This document shows, piece by piece, positions 16,434 to 23,909 of a stretch of 64,000 nucleotides of DNA. The notes under the pieces were generated by a model. That model did not search any database. It saw only the letters and a program-made list of their open reading frames with translations, and was not told the origin of the DNA. The stretch's first letter is position 1, and every line of letters starts with the position of its first letter. This DNA is from Acidimicrobiia bacterium. Lineage in GTDB: Bacteria > Actinomycetota > Acidimicrobiia > IMCC26256 > PALSA-610. The position numbers and the translations under genes are program-made. Location: NCBI GenBank assembly GCA_036271555.1, contig DATBAK010000005.1:1-64000 (forward strand), given 5' to 3'.

Positions 16434-16463
16434 ACGAGAGGCCCGGACATCCGGGCCCCTCGT
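16434..16463. terminator. Bidirectional hairpin terminator between the deacetylase and the H1-like gene
   Basis: GGCCCGG-ACAT-CCGGGCC (16440-16457) is enclosed by an outer ACGAG/CTCGT pairing (16434-16438 with 16459-16463) with one mismatch. It lies between two convergent genes. There is no clear U-tract, as is common in actinobacteria. Confidence 0.8.
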
Positions 16464-16491
16464 GGTGAAGTGTGAAGAAGAGGAAGAAGGA

Positions 16492-16824
16492 CTAGCGCTT
16501 CTTCGCGACCCGACGCTTCGCGGGACGCTTCTTCGCGGCGCGACGCTTGGCCGGAGCCTTCTTCGCCGCCTTCTTGACGGTGCGACGCTTGGCCGGAGCC
16601 TTGCGCTTCGCGGCCGCCTTCTTGACGGTACGACGCTTGGCCGGAGCCTTGCGCTTCGCCGCCTTCTTCACGGTCCGCTTCTTGGCGGGGGCCTTCTTCG
16701 CGGCCTTCTTGACCGTACGCTTCTTGGCGACCCGCTTCACGGCCTTCTTCTTCGCGGGGGCCCGCTTCGCGGCCTTCTTCTTGGCCGGGGCCCGCTTCTT
16801 CGTGGCTTTCTTTGCCGGAGGCAC
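16492..16824 (-). CDS. Lys/Ala/Pro-rich histone H1-like DNA-binding protein
   Basis: About 110 residues built almost entirely of repeated K-K-A-P-A-K, R-R-T-V-K-K-A-A and K-R-A-P-A-K-K-K units, as in the C-terminal tails of HupB, HupS and histone H1. It should bind DNA nonspecifically and compact the nucleoid. The GTG at 16824 is preferred over the GTG at 16833, because the AAAGG ribosome-binding-like stretch (16834-16838) touches the latter but is 9 bases from the former. It lies in the same reading frame as the HU gene upstream, separated by one TAG and 27 sense codons with no other stop. Mycobacterial HupB and Streptomyces HupS carry both parts in one protein. Confidence 0.82.
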   Translation of the reverse strand: MPPAKKATKKRAPAKKKAAKRAPAKKKAVKRVAKKRTVKKAAKKAPAKKRTVKKAAKRKAPAKRRTVKKAAAKRKAPAKRRTVKKAAKKAPAKRRAAKKRPAKRRVAKKR

Positions 16825-16905
16825 CAGTAGCACCCTTTCGATGACGGTTGATCCTCGATGGGGAGTTCCGCGGGCGTCCGTGTCCCGCGCCCCGTGGTGG
16901 TTGAG

Positions 16906-17184
16906 CTAGCGCCCCGCCACCTGGGCCTTGAATTTCGTACCGACGGTGAACCGGGCGCTCTTCGCCGCAGGAATGTCGACCGGTTCACCGGTACGCGGGT
17001 TGCGACCGGTACGCGCCTTGCGATCGGTAGGCGTGAACGACCCGAAGCCGGGAAGCGTCACGCGATCGCCACCGGCGACCGCTCCCTGGATCGAGTCGAT
17101 GAACGCGTTGAGCGCTTTTTCGGCGTCGCTCTTGGAGAGGCCGCTGCGTTCGTGCATTGCGTCGACCAACTCGGCCTTGTTCAA
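16906..17184 (-). CDS. HU family nucleoid protein
   Basis: HU bends and compacts DNA as a dimer. The 92-residue protein begins M-N-K-A-E-L-V-D-A-M, has L-P-G-F-G-S-F near residue 46, and the DNA-embracing arm A-R-T-G-R-N-P-R-T-G-E-P with I-P-A-A-K-S-A-R-F near the end. The start is a TTG at 17184: a GGAGG lies 5 bases upstream and the alignment begins exactly there. The protein stops at TAG right after K-A-Q-V-A-G-R. Its position between cofC and leuCD matches hupB/hupS of other actinobacteria, which are HU plus Lys-rich tail fusions. Confidence 0.93.
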   Translation of the reverse strand: MNKAELVDAMHERSGLSKSDAEKALNAFIDSIQGAVAGGDRVTLPGFGSFTPTDRKARTGRNPRTGEPVDIPAAKSARFTVGTKFKAQVAGR

Positions 17185-17218
17185 GACAGCCTCCGAGTGT
17201 TGTGCGTGTATCTCCCGA

Positions 17219-17247
17219 ATCAGAACGCATTTGCAATGCAAGGTCAA
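17219..17247 (-). promoter_or_regulatory. Putative HU promoter with internal palindrome
   Basis: On the minus strand a -35 hexamer TTGACC (17242-17247) is followed after 17 bases by TCTGAT (17219-17224), a fair vegetative promoter. The spacer holds a short inverted repeat, GCATT-N3-AATGC (17227-17239), which could be an operator. Confidence 0.55.
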
Positions 17248-17249
17248 GC

Positions 17250-17943
17250 ACCCTCACGTGTGCTTGGCCACGCGACGCGCGCTGTCGACGCGTGAGTTCG
17301 CACGTTGACGGGCGCGCGTCGATGCACGCGCGTCGCCGCGCGACACGGTGCGTGCTCGACGCGCGTGCGCGCGTCCGTGCGCGCTCGACGCTCGTTCGCG
17401 TGCGCACGCGCGAACGAGCGTCGGCGAGCGATCGCGTGCGCCGCGCGACGACGACATCCAACGCTGCGAACAACGTCGAACGTTGTGATGTCGACAGCGA
17501 AAGTGCAGGTCAGCGCGTTGGTCACGCGACGATCGCACCGAGCTCGCCGACGCGCGCGTCGCGGTCGACGAACGAGGACACGCAATCGCGCACGCGTCGA
17601 CCAAGGGGCCCGAGGCACCACTCCGCAAGCAGTTCGATGATCGCACGAGCGCGTTCGCAACGGGTGGATGCCCGACCGTGCGAGCGCGTCGCGCGACGTG
17701 CGCCACGACCGTGTCGACGCGTCGATGCGCGCGGCAACGCGCACGACACGACCGCGCGAAAAATTTCTTCGCGAACGGCGTGCTGAGCCCTGCATCGGCG
17801 TCGCGCGCGCGGTTCGCACGCGCGATCACGCGCGCTCACGCGTCCTTCGGCGCGCGCGATCCGGTGCCCGAACGCGACGACGAGCTGCACGCGCGGCCGA
17901 GTGATCGAGCCACCGAACGTCGGGTCGACGTTCACGCTCCGTG
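17250..17943. other. Roughly 0.7 kb GC-rich stretch without a convincing gene
   Basis: Open frames exist on both strands, but all are strings of Arg, Ala, Thr and Ser without a recognisable fold, typical of antisense or noncoding GC-rich DNA. Structures present: a 14-bp perfect inverted repeat (GACGCTCGTTCGCG and its complement, 17387-17422), a CAACGT-CGA-ACGTTG palindrome (17471-17485), and a CGCGAA/TTCGCG hairpin with an AT-rich loop (17755-17773). It separates HU from the tRNA genes. I see no promoter-terminator pair that would define an RNA. Confidence 0.5.
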
Positions 17944-17970
17944 GGAGCCCGGGCTCGGTACCCGGGCTCC
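17944..17970 (-). terminator. Hairpin downstream of tRNA-Glu
   Basis: GGAGCCCGGG-N7-CCCGGGCTCC is a perfect 10-bp inverted repeat, 4 bases beyond the CCA end of tRNA-Glu. It likely ends the gltX-tRNA transcript. Confidence 0.75.
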
Positions 17971-17974
17971 GGAG

Positions 17975-18049
17975 TGGCAGCCCCGAGCGGATTCGAACCG
18001 CCGCTTCCGCCTTGAGAGGGCGGCGTCCTGGGCCGCTAGACGACGGGGC
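17975..18049 (-). tRNA. tRNA-Glu (anticodon CTC)
   Basis: The minus-strand sequence folds as a cloverleaf: acceptor arm GGCCCCG/CGGGGCT, anticodon arm CCGCC-CTCTCAA-GGCGG with anticodon CTC, T arm with GGTTCGAATC, and an encoded CCA end. It reads GAG codons. It lies downstream of gltX and tRNA-Gln on the same strand, as in Mycobacterium. Confidence 0.95.
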
Positions 18050-18083
18050 CGGGACCTTCGGGCCGGGTCTGGCGATCCGGCAG

Positions 18084-18155
18084 CTCGGGGGGGAGGACTC
18101 GAACCTCCAACAACAGGGCCAGAACCTGCCGTGTTGCCGATTACACCACCCCCGA
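18084..18155 (-). tRNA. tRNA-Gln (anticodon CTG)
   Basis: The cloverleaf has acceptor arm TCGGGGG/CCCCCGA, anticodon arm GCAGG-TTCTGGC-CCTGT with anticodon CTG, and T arm GGAGG-TTCGAGT-CCTCC. No CCA is encoded (the next bases are CTG), so the end must be added enzymatically, unlike the neighbouring tRNA-Glu. It reads CAG codons. Confidence 0.95.
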
Positions 18156-18162
18156 AAGGGTC

Positions 18163-18183
18163 GCTCCCGCCACCGGCGGGAGC
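18163..18183 (-). terminator. Hairpin between gltX and tRNA-Gln
   Basis: GCTCCCGCC-ACC-GGCGGGAGC, a perfect 9-bp stem, 20 bases after the gltX stop and 7 bases before tRNA-Gln on the minus strand. It may be a terminator, or a processing site in a gltX-tRNA transcript. Confidence 0.65.
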
Positions 18184-18203
18184 CGGAACAGCATAGCGAG
18201 TCG

Positions 18204-19622
18204 CTACGCGGCGAGCCGGTGCCGGGCCGCGCGCAGGCGACGCAGGGCCGACTCCCTCCCGAGCAGCAGGATCGAGTCGTACACGGGCAGCCCCGCGGCG
18301 CGGCCCTCGATCGCCGCGTACACCGCGGCCATCACCTTGCGCGCCTTCACACCGAGCGCCTCGATCGCGTCCTTGAGCTCGACGCCCTCCAGCGTCCAGT
18401 CGCACGACTCGACGTGCGCGATCGTCGCGTCGAGCACCTCGACGCCCTTGTCGATCTTCTGCACCTTCTCCCACGACGCGTCGTCGATCGCGAGCTCGTC
18501 GTCGGGCGTGAAGAGGAACTCGGCCTGCTCCGCGATCTGCACGAACGTCGTCGCGCGCACCTGTCCGAGCGCGACCGCGGCTTCGAACACGCGCACGTCG
18601 AGCCGCGCGCCGTACCGCTCGCGCGCGAACGGCAGCACCGCGGCCACGAGATCCGGCAGCGCCATCGCGCGGATGTGCTCGCCGCTCAGCCATTCCAGCT
18701 TTTGGGCATCGAACGTCGCCGCAGCCTGGTGCACGCGCTCGAGCGCGAACGCGTCGACGAGCTCCGCGAGCGACAAGACCTCGCGATCGTCGGTGGGCGC
18801 CCAACCCAGCAGCGCGAGGTAGTTCACGATCGCCGCGGGCACGAACCCGGCGTCGCGATACTCCTCGACCGACACCGCGCCGTGCCGCTTCGACAGCTTC
18901 CCGCCGCCGGGCCCCATGATGAGCGGCAGGTGCGCGTACTGCGGAGGCTCACTCCCGCCGAGCGCGCGCCGCAGCGCGAGCACGCGGTGCGTCGAGTCGA
19001 TCAGATCCTCGCCGCGCAGTACGTGCGTGATCTCCATGTCGAGGTCGTCGACCGCGTTGGCGAGGAAGAAGACGGGCGTGCCGTTCGACCGCACGATCAC
19101 GAAGTCGCTCACCGTCGACCACGCGACCGACACGTCACCGCGGACGATGTCGGTGAACTCGCTGCGGCCGTCGTCGGGCGTGCGGAAGCGGATCGACGCG
19201 GCGCGACCCTCGGCGACGGACGCGGCGCGCTCCGCGTCGGTGAGGTTGCGGCAGCGTCCGTCGTAGCCGGGCGTGCGGCCCTCGGTGCGCGCGGCCTCGT
19301 TGCGGGCCTTGATCTCGTCCTCGGTGCAGAAGCACTCGTAGGCGTCGCCCTGGTCACGGAGCCGCTGCGCGGCCTCGAGGTAGCGGTCGAAGCGCGAGCT
19401 CTGGAGGATCGGGCCCTCGTCCCAGTCGAGCCCGAGGAAACGCAGCACGACCTGGATCTGTTCGACCGCCTCGCTCGTGGAGCGCACCACGTCGGTGTCC
19501 TCGATGCGGAGGATGAACGTGCCGCCGGTGTGGCGCGCGTAGAGCCAGTTGAACAGCGCGGTCCGCGCGTTCCCGATGTGCATGTTGCCGGTGGGCGCGG
19601 GAGAAAAACGAACTCTGCTCAT
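18204..19622 (-). CDS. gltX: Glutamyl-tRNA synthetase
   Basis: GltX charges tRNA-Glu with glutamate; without a glutaminyl synthetase it may also mischarge tRNA-Gln for amidation. The 472-residue protein starts MSRVRFSPAPTGNMHIGNAR, containing the class I HIGH-type motif (HIGN), and has the KMSKS-type loop K-L-S-K-R near residue 245. Its C-terminal helical anticodon domain is complete. The ATG at 19622 is preferred because the upstream frame is noncoding repeat. The genes for tRNA-Gln and tRNA-Glu follow directly. A dispersed GC-rich repeat occupies its 5' leader. Confidence 0.95.
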   Translation of the reverse strand: MSRVRFSPAPTGNMHIGNARTALFNWLYARHTGGTFILRIEDTDVVRSTSEAVEQIQVVLRFLGLDWDEGPILQSSRFDRYLEAAQRLRDQGDAYECFCTEDEIKARNEAARTEGRTPGYDGRCRNLTDAERAASVAEGRAASIRFRTPDDGRSEFTDIVRGDVSVAWSTVSDFVIVRSNGTPVFFLANAVDDLDMEITHVLRGEDLIDSTHRVLALRRALGGSEPPQYAHLPLIMGPGGGKLSKRHGAVSVEEYRDAGFVPAAIVNYLALLGWAPTDDREVLSLAELVDAFALERVHQAAATFDAQKLEWLSGEHIRAMALPDLVAAVLPFARERYGARLDVRVFEAAVALGQVRATTFVQIAEQAEFLFTPDDELAIDDASWEKVQKIDKGVEVLDATIAHVESCDWTLEGVELKDAIEALGVKARKVMAAVYAAIEGRAAGLPVYDSILLLGRESALRRLRAARHRLAA

Positions 19623-19623
19623 G

Positions 19624-19699
19624 GTCGCACTCGCTCCGCTCGCCGCTCCTGACGCCTCAGCCTGCGAGTCGGGCGGCCCGCAAAGCGACCCGCCCGTTC
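19624..19699. repeat. Dispersed intergenic repeat, copy B (upstream of gltX)
   Basis: Two overlapping similarities define this copy. 19645-19699 matches 6401-6455 (49/55), and 19624-19658 matches 31787-31821 (33/35, core CTCGCTCCGCTCGCCGCTCC). It begins 1 base outside the gltX start codon. Reverse-orientation relatives lie at 23852-23909 and 36595-36645. Confidence 0.85.
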
Positions 19700-19728
19700 C
19701 TGCGGGAACGATGTCATGAGGCGGGAGT

Positions 19729-21909
19729 CTACGAACGAGTGGCTTCTTGCTCGTCGAGCAGCTCGGCGAGCTCGGCGTCGACGTCGACGACGGCCTCGAC
19801 GTGCAGACGGGGCACGATCCGGTCGAGCCACTTCGGGAACCACCAGTTCGCCGAGCCGAGCAGCTCCATCGTCGCCGGCACGAGGACCATCCGCACGACG
19901 CTCGCATCGATGAAGATCGCGAACGCGAGCCCGAGGCCGAACAGCTTCACGATCTGCAGGTCGCCGAAGATGAAGCTCGCGAACACCGTGATCATGATGA
20001 GCGCGGCCGCGGTGATCACACGGGCGGTCGCGGCGAGCCCGTCGGCGACGGCGAGCGCGTTGTCGCCGGTGCGGTCGTACTCCTCACGGATGCGCGAGAG
20101 CAGGAACACCTCGTAGTCCATCGACAGCCCGAACACGATCGCGAACAGCATCATGGGGATGAACGGTGCGATCGGTCCGGTGCCGTTCGAGCCGATGAGG
20201 CTGCCGAAGTGGCCGTGCTGGAACACCGTCACGACAACGCCGTAGGACGCGCCGATCGACAGCAGGTTCATCACCACCGCCTTGAGCGGCACGAGCAGCG
20301 AGCGGAACACCGCGAGCAGCAGCAGGAAGCTGAGCAGCAGCACCGCGCCGATGAACAGCGGGAGCCGCTTCGAGAATTGGTCGGAGACGTCGACGCCCGA
20401 CGCCGTGAAGCCGCCGACGTACACCTGATCGGCCGAGGTGCCGAGCGCGTCGGGGATCACGTTCTTGCGGAGATCGTGGATGAGCGAGACGGTCTGCTGG
20501 CTCTGCGGTGACGACGACGGGATCACCTGAATCACCGCGGCCTCGCCGCTCGGGCTCGGCACCGCGGGACTCGTCGTCTTCACACCCGGCGTGTGTTGCA
20601 GCGCGCTCACGAGCGGCGCGAGGTCGGCGACGTTGCCGCGCGGCTCGAGCTTCGCGGCGAGGATGAGCGGACCGTTGAAGCCGGGACCGAATCCGTGCGC
20701 GAGGAGGTCGTAGGCCTGGCGCGTCGTCGTCGACTTGGCATCGTTGCCCGCGTCGTTGAAGCCGAGGTGCATGCCGAGCAGCGGCACCGCGAGGATCACG
20801 AGCACGGCGAGCCCGCCGATCGCCGCCGGCCACGGTCGCCGCTGGACGATGCGGCTCCACGTGAACCACATGCTCTTCCGGTGCGCGTTCTCGCGTCGGC
20901 GCCGGCCGGGAACGCTGAACTTGTCGATCGCGTGCCCTGCGAAGCCGAGCAGCGCAGGCAACAACGTGACCGACGCGAACATCACGAGCGCGACCGTGAG
21001 TGACGCGCCGACCGCGAGGCCGCGCACGAACTCCACGCCCATGAGGAACAGGCCGAAGAGCGAGATCACGACCGTGACCCCCGCGAAGAGGACCGCGCGT
21101 CCCGCGGTGTCGATCGCGAGCACGACCGCGGGCTCGGGCTCGAGCCCGTCGTGCATGCCCTGACGGAAGCGCGTGACGATGAACAGCGCGTAGTCGATCC
21201 CGACGCCGATCCCGATCATCGACGCGAGCTCGCTCGTGAAGTCCGGCGTCGACAGCACCCGCGAGAGCACCGCGACGAGCGACAGCCCGGTGCCGACGCC
21301 GAAGAGCGCGATCGTGATCGGCAGCCCCATCGCGAGCATCGAACCGAACGTGAGGAGCAGGATCACGGCCGCGGCCAGGAGTCCGATCGCGGCGGTGCCG
21401 CTCGGCACCCCGCCGGTCTCGAACATCTGCCCGCCGAGCTCGAAGCGGAGGTCCGGTGCGCGCGCGGCTTCGGTGTCGTGCACGATGCGATCCGTCGTGA
21501 GTTGATGGATCTGATCCGAGCTGAGGGCGAAGTCGATCGTCGCGTAGGCGACGGTGCCGTCGTTCGAGATCTGGCGCGCGCCCGCGGCCGTGTACGGCGA
21601 CTCGACGTCGACGATGCCCGGCACCTTCTCGATCTGCGCGACGAGCGCGCCGACGCGACTGCGGACGTCGGCGCTCCGCACGTTGGTCGCGGCGAAGACG
21701 AGCTGTCCGGAGTCACCCGACCGCGAGCGGAAGTCGGCGTCGAGGAGATCCGCGGCCTTCTGCGACTCGGTGCCCGGCAGGCGCAGGCTCTCGGAGTACG
21801 CGCTGCCGACGGTCTTGCTGAGCACGATGCACGCGACGAGCACGAGGAGCCAGATCGCGAGGACCACGCGACGGTGTCCGTAGCACCAGCGCGCGAGGTT
21901 CCGCAGCAT
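19729..21909 (-). CDS. MMPL/RND-family membrane transporter
   Basis: The 726-residue protein has the RND-like duplicated layout: an N-terminal helix, a large extracytoplasmic loop, a bundle of helices, then the same again. Two signature blocks are visible, G-I-G-V-G-I-D-Y-A-L-F near residue 232 and V-F-G-L-S-M-D-Y-E-V-F near residue 590, whose Asp-Tyr pair is used in proton coupling. MMPL proteins export lipids or hydrophobic compounds. No polyketide or mycolate genes are adjacent, so the cargo is unknown. Single gene. Confidence 0.92.
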   Translation of the reverse strand: MLRNLARWCYGHRRVVLAIWLLVLVACIVLSKTVGSAYSESLRLPGTESQKAADLLDADFRSRSGDSGQLVFAATNVRSADVRSRVGALVAQIEKVPGIVDVESPYTAAGARQISNDGTVAYATIDFALSSDQIHQLTTDRIVHDTEAARAPDLRFELGGQMFETGGVPSGTAAIGLLAAAVILLLTFGSMLAMGLPITIALFGVGTGLSLVAVLSRVLSTPDFTSELASMIGIGVGIDYALFIVTRFRQGMHDGLEPEPAVVLAIDTAGRAVLFAGVTVVISLFGLFLMGVEFVRGLAVGASLTVALVMFASVTLLPALLGFAGHAIDKFSVPGRRRRENAHRKSMWFTWSRIVQRRPWPAAIGGLAVLVILAVPLLGMHLGFNDAGNDAKSTTTRQAYDLLAHGFGPGFNGPLILAAKLEPRGNVADLAPLVSALQHTPGVKTTSPAVPSPSGEAAVIQVIPSSSPQSQQTVSLIHDLRKNVIPDALGTSADQVYVGGFTASGVDVSDQFSKRLPLFIGAVLLLSFLLLLAVFRSLLVPLKAVVMNLLSIGASYGVVVTVFQHGHFGSLIGSNGTGPIAPFIPMMLFAIVFGLSMDYEVFLLSRIREEYDRTGDNALAVADGLAATARVITAAALIMITVFASFIFGDLQIVKLFGLGLAFAIFIDASVVRMVLVPATMELLGSANWWFPKWLDRIVPRLHVEAVVDVDAELAELLDEQEATRS

Positions 21910-21990
21910 CAGAAAGTTCCTTCGCGTCGAGGGTCGGCCGGCGACCCGGGGATTGCAGTCATATCGGCAGGTCGCCCCGCCGCGTGCAAC

Positions 21991-23139
21991 TCAGCCCAGC
22001 AGGTGCTTGGCGATGACGACCCGCTGGATCTGGTTCGTGCCTTCGTAGATCTGGGTGATCTTGGCGTCGCGCATCATCCGCTCGGCCGCGAAGTCCTTCG
22101 TGTAGCCCGCCCCACCGAGGAGCTGCACACAGTCGGTCGTGACCCGCATCGCGGTGTCGGACGCGAAGAGCTTCGCAGTCGCCGACGTGCGCGCGGTGTC
22201 GGGCAATCCGTGATCGAGGCCCGCGCAGGCGCGGTACACGAGGAGGCGCGCGGCGTCGACGTGCGCGCCGAGGTCGGCGAGCATGAACTGGACACCTTGG
22301 AAGTCGGCGATGCGTTGGTCGAACTGCCGGCGCTCGCCCACGTACTGCACCGCGAGCTCGAGCGCGCCCGTCGCGATGCCGAGCGCCTGCGCGCCGACGA
22401 GCGGACGGGAACGGTCGAGCGCGCCCATCGCGTAGTAGAAGCCGCGGTTCTCGTCGCCGATGAGGTTCTCGGCCGGCACCGCGCAGTCGTCGAGCACGAC
22501 CTCTCCGGTCGGTGAGCCGCGCACGCCGAGCTTGCGCTCGAGCTTGCCGATGGAGAACCCGGCGAAGGTCTTCTCGACGACGAACGCGCTGATCCCGCGG
22601 TGACCGGCGTCGGGGCTCGTCTTCGCGAAGACCGTGTAGAAGTCGGAGACGCCGGCGTTCGTGATCCACATCTTGCGGCCGTTCAGCACGTAGTGGTCGC
22701 CGTCGCGCACCGCGCGGGTCGTCATGCCGGAGACGTCGCTGCCCGCGCCCGCCTCCGAGAGGCAATAGCTCGCCTGACACTCACCCGACGCGACGCGCGG
22801 CAGGTACTTCGACTTGAGCTCCTTCGAGCCGTTGTCGAGCAGCGCGGTCATGCCGAGCTTCGAGATGAAGGTGAAGAGCGACGACGACGCGCAGACGCGC
22901 GCGACCTCTTCGACTGCGATCGCGTGGGCGAGGATGCCGCCGCCCTGGCCGCCGTACTCCTCGGGGAACGGGAGGCCGGGAAACCCCGCGTCGCGCCACG
23001 CGTGCCACGACTCCCACGGGTACTGCTCGCGATCGTCGCACTCGGCCGCGTGGGGCGCGATCGCGTCCTCCGCGAGGCGCCGGACCGACGCCCGCAGCTC
23101 CTCGTACTCGTCCGGCAGCACGAACGGCGCGCCGCTCAT
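21991..23139 (-). CDS. Acyl-CoA dehydrogenase
   Basis: This FAD flavoenzyme introduces an alpha-beta double bond into acyl-CoA. At 382 residues it is full length. It has the family signatures C-L-S-E-A-G-A-G-S-D near residue 125, M-W-I-T-N-A, Q-L-L-G-G-A-G-Y near residue 335, and Q-I-Y-E-G-T-N-Q-I-Q-R with the catalytic Glu near residue 368. The ATG at 23139 follows a GGGGGAT ribosome-binding stretch. A perfect palindromic operator lies only 10 bases upstream, so a TetR-like repressor responding to acyl-CoA is likely (inference). Confidence 0.94.
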   Translation of the reverse strand: MSGAPFVLPDEYEELRASVRRLAEDAIAPHAAECDDREQYPWESWHAWRDAGFPGLPFPEEYGGQGGGILAHAIAVEEVARVCASSSLFTFISKLGMTALLDNGSKELKSKYLPRVASGECQASYCLSEAGAGSDVSGMTTRAVRDGDHYVLNGRKMWITNAGVSDFYTVFAKTSPDAGHRGISAFVVEKTFAGFSIGKLERKLGVRGSPTGEVVLDDCAVPAENLIGDENRGFYYAMGALDRSRPLVGAQALGIATGALELAVQYVGERRQFDQRIADFQGVQFMLADLGAHVDAARLLVYRACAGLDHGLPDTARTSATAKLFASDTAMRVTTDCVQLLGGAGYTKDFAAERMMRDAKITQIYEGTNQIQRVVIAKHLLG

Positions 23140-23148
23140 CGATCCCCC

Positions 23149-23174
23149 GTTTGCTGACACCCGCGTCAGCAAAC
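23149..23174. promoter_or_regulatory. Perfect palindromic operator upstream of the acyl-CoA dehydrogenase
   Basis: GTTTGCTGAC-N6-GTCAGCAAAC, two exact 10-bp arms, centred about 22 bases upstream of the start codon. Size and symmetry suit a TetR-family repressor. The inner CTGAC-N6-GTCAG core recurs upstream of the P450 gene at 57747-57762. Confidence 0.8.
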
Positions 23175-23196
23175 GGTACCGCCGCCCGTGCCCGCC

Positions 23197-23237
23197 TCTG
23201 GCATCCGGATGTCGCACCACGCGACATTCAGAGGCCA
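23197..23237 (-). terminator. Hairpin downstream of the 186-residue hypothetical gene
   Basis: Outer arms GCCTCTG/CAGAGGC enclose inner arms ATGTCGC/GCGACAT, with an 8-base bulge on one side and one base on the other. It begins about 15 bases beyond the stop of the minus-strand gene ending at 23253. Confidence 0.6.
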
Positions 23238-23252
23238 GGCGCGTGCCTGAGA

Positions 23253-23813
23253 TCAGTGTGCGGCGGCGTCGATCGACTTGACCGTCTGCTGCCAGGCCGC
23301 GATCTCCGGCGCACGGTCGGTCGAGGGGCCCGCGCGCAGGAGCGAGTCGGGCACCAGGTCGACGAGGGCGCGGCGCACGGGATAGTGGTGCGCGGCGTCG
23401 TGAACGGATCGCGTCCGCCATGACCCGAAGCCCGAGTCGGCGGTGCCGTCGTAGCCGAGGATCTGGATCGCGAGCTCGACGTCGGGCATCACCGGTGCCC
23501 GGCCGAACGCCGCAGCCCGCTTCATCGCGACCTCGGCCACCACGCTCACCGCGTCTTCCGAGTGTTCGTGCGGCGCGAGCTGGAAGCGTTCGCGGACCCG
23601 ACCGGCGAGCGTGTAGGCGTAGCCGACGTTCGGCCCCGGGCGGCCCCGCAGCGCGCCCTCGGGCGTGGCGGTGCCGATCTCCATCGCGGTCCGATCGCCC
23701 GGACGCGTCGGGCGCCAGCCTCGGGCCGGCGGGTAGCCGAGCCCCGGCGGCAGGTTCTGCTGCTGGCGCGGACGGTCGTCGAGATCGGGGGCGACGAAGG
23801 GATCGGTCGGCAC
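23253..23813 (-). CDS. Hypothetical protein, 186 residues
   Basis: No recognised family. A GTG at 23813 gives a Pro/Arg/Gln-rich leader (P-T-D-P-F-V-A-P-D-L-D-D-R-P-R-Q-Q-Q-N-L) followed by a more ordered part with R-F-Q-L-A-P-H-E-H-S-E-D-A-V, V-A-E-V-A-M-K-R-A-A and a helical A-P-E-I-A-A-W-Q-Q-T-V-K end. The composition is protein-like and biased as expected for coding sequence. It has no signal peptide or membrane segment. It is 94 bases downstream of cimA on the same strand, with a dispersed repeat in the gap. Confidence 0.65.
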   Translation of the reverse strand: MPTDPFVAPDLDDRPRQQQNLPPGLGYPPARGWRPTRPGDRTAMEIGTATPEGALRGRPGPNVGYAYTLAGRVRERFQLAPHEHSEDAVSVVAEVAMKRAAAFGRAPVMPDVELAIQILGYDGTADSGFGSWRTRSVHDAAHHYPVRRALVDLVPDSLLRAGPSTDRAPEIAAWQQTVKSIDAAAH

Positions 23814-23851
23814 GGCGGCGAGGCTACTTGGACCCCGCCGCGCCCGAGGCA

Positions 23852-23909
23852 AGCGGTCGAGCGGCGAGCGGAGCGAGCACGCGACCTCGCCCCGCTCCCG
23901 TCGCGCGTC
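23852..23909. repeat. Dispersed intergenic repeat, reverse-orientation copy
   Basis: The segment GCGAGCGGAGCGAGCACGCG and flanks, at the end of cimA, match 36595-36645 and, as reverse complement, the CTCGCTCCGCTCGCCGCTC core at 19624-19658. It overlaps only the cimA stop codon. Confidence 0.7.

Noticed and set aside
16737-16988. 83-residue frame spanning the HU/H1-like junction
   Set aside because: Different frame from both genes, Arg/Pro-rich, no start signal; the in-frame amber reading explains the junction better.
17522-17935. 137-residue minus-strand frame between HU and the tRNAs
   Set aside because: The end (A-I-I-E-L-L-A-E-W-C-L-G-P-L) looks slightly protein-like, but the rest is Arg-rich and there is no ribosome binding site or family; not strong enough to call.
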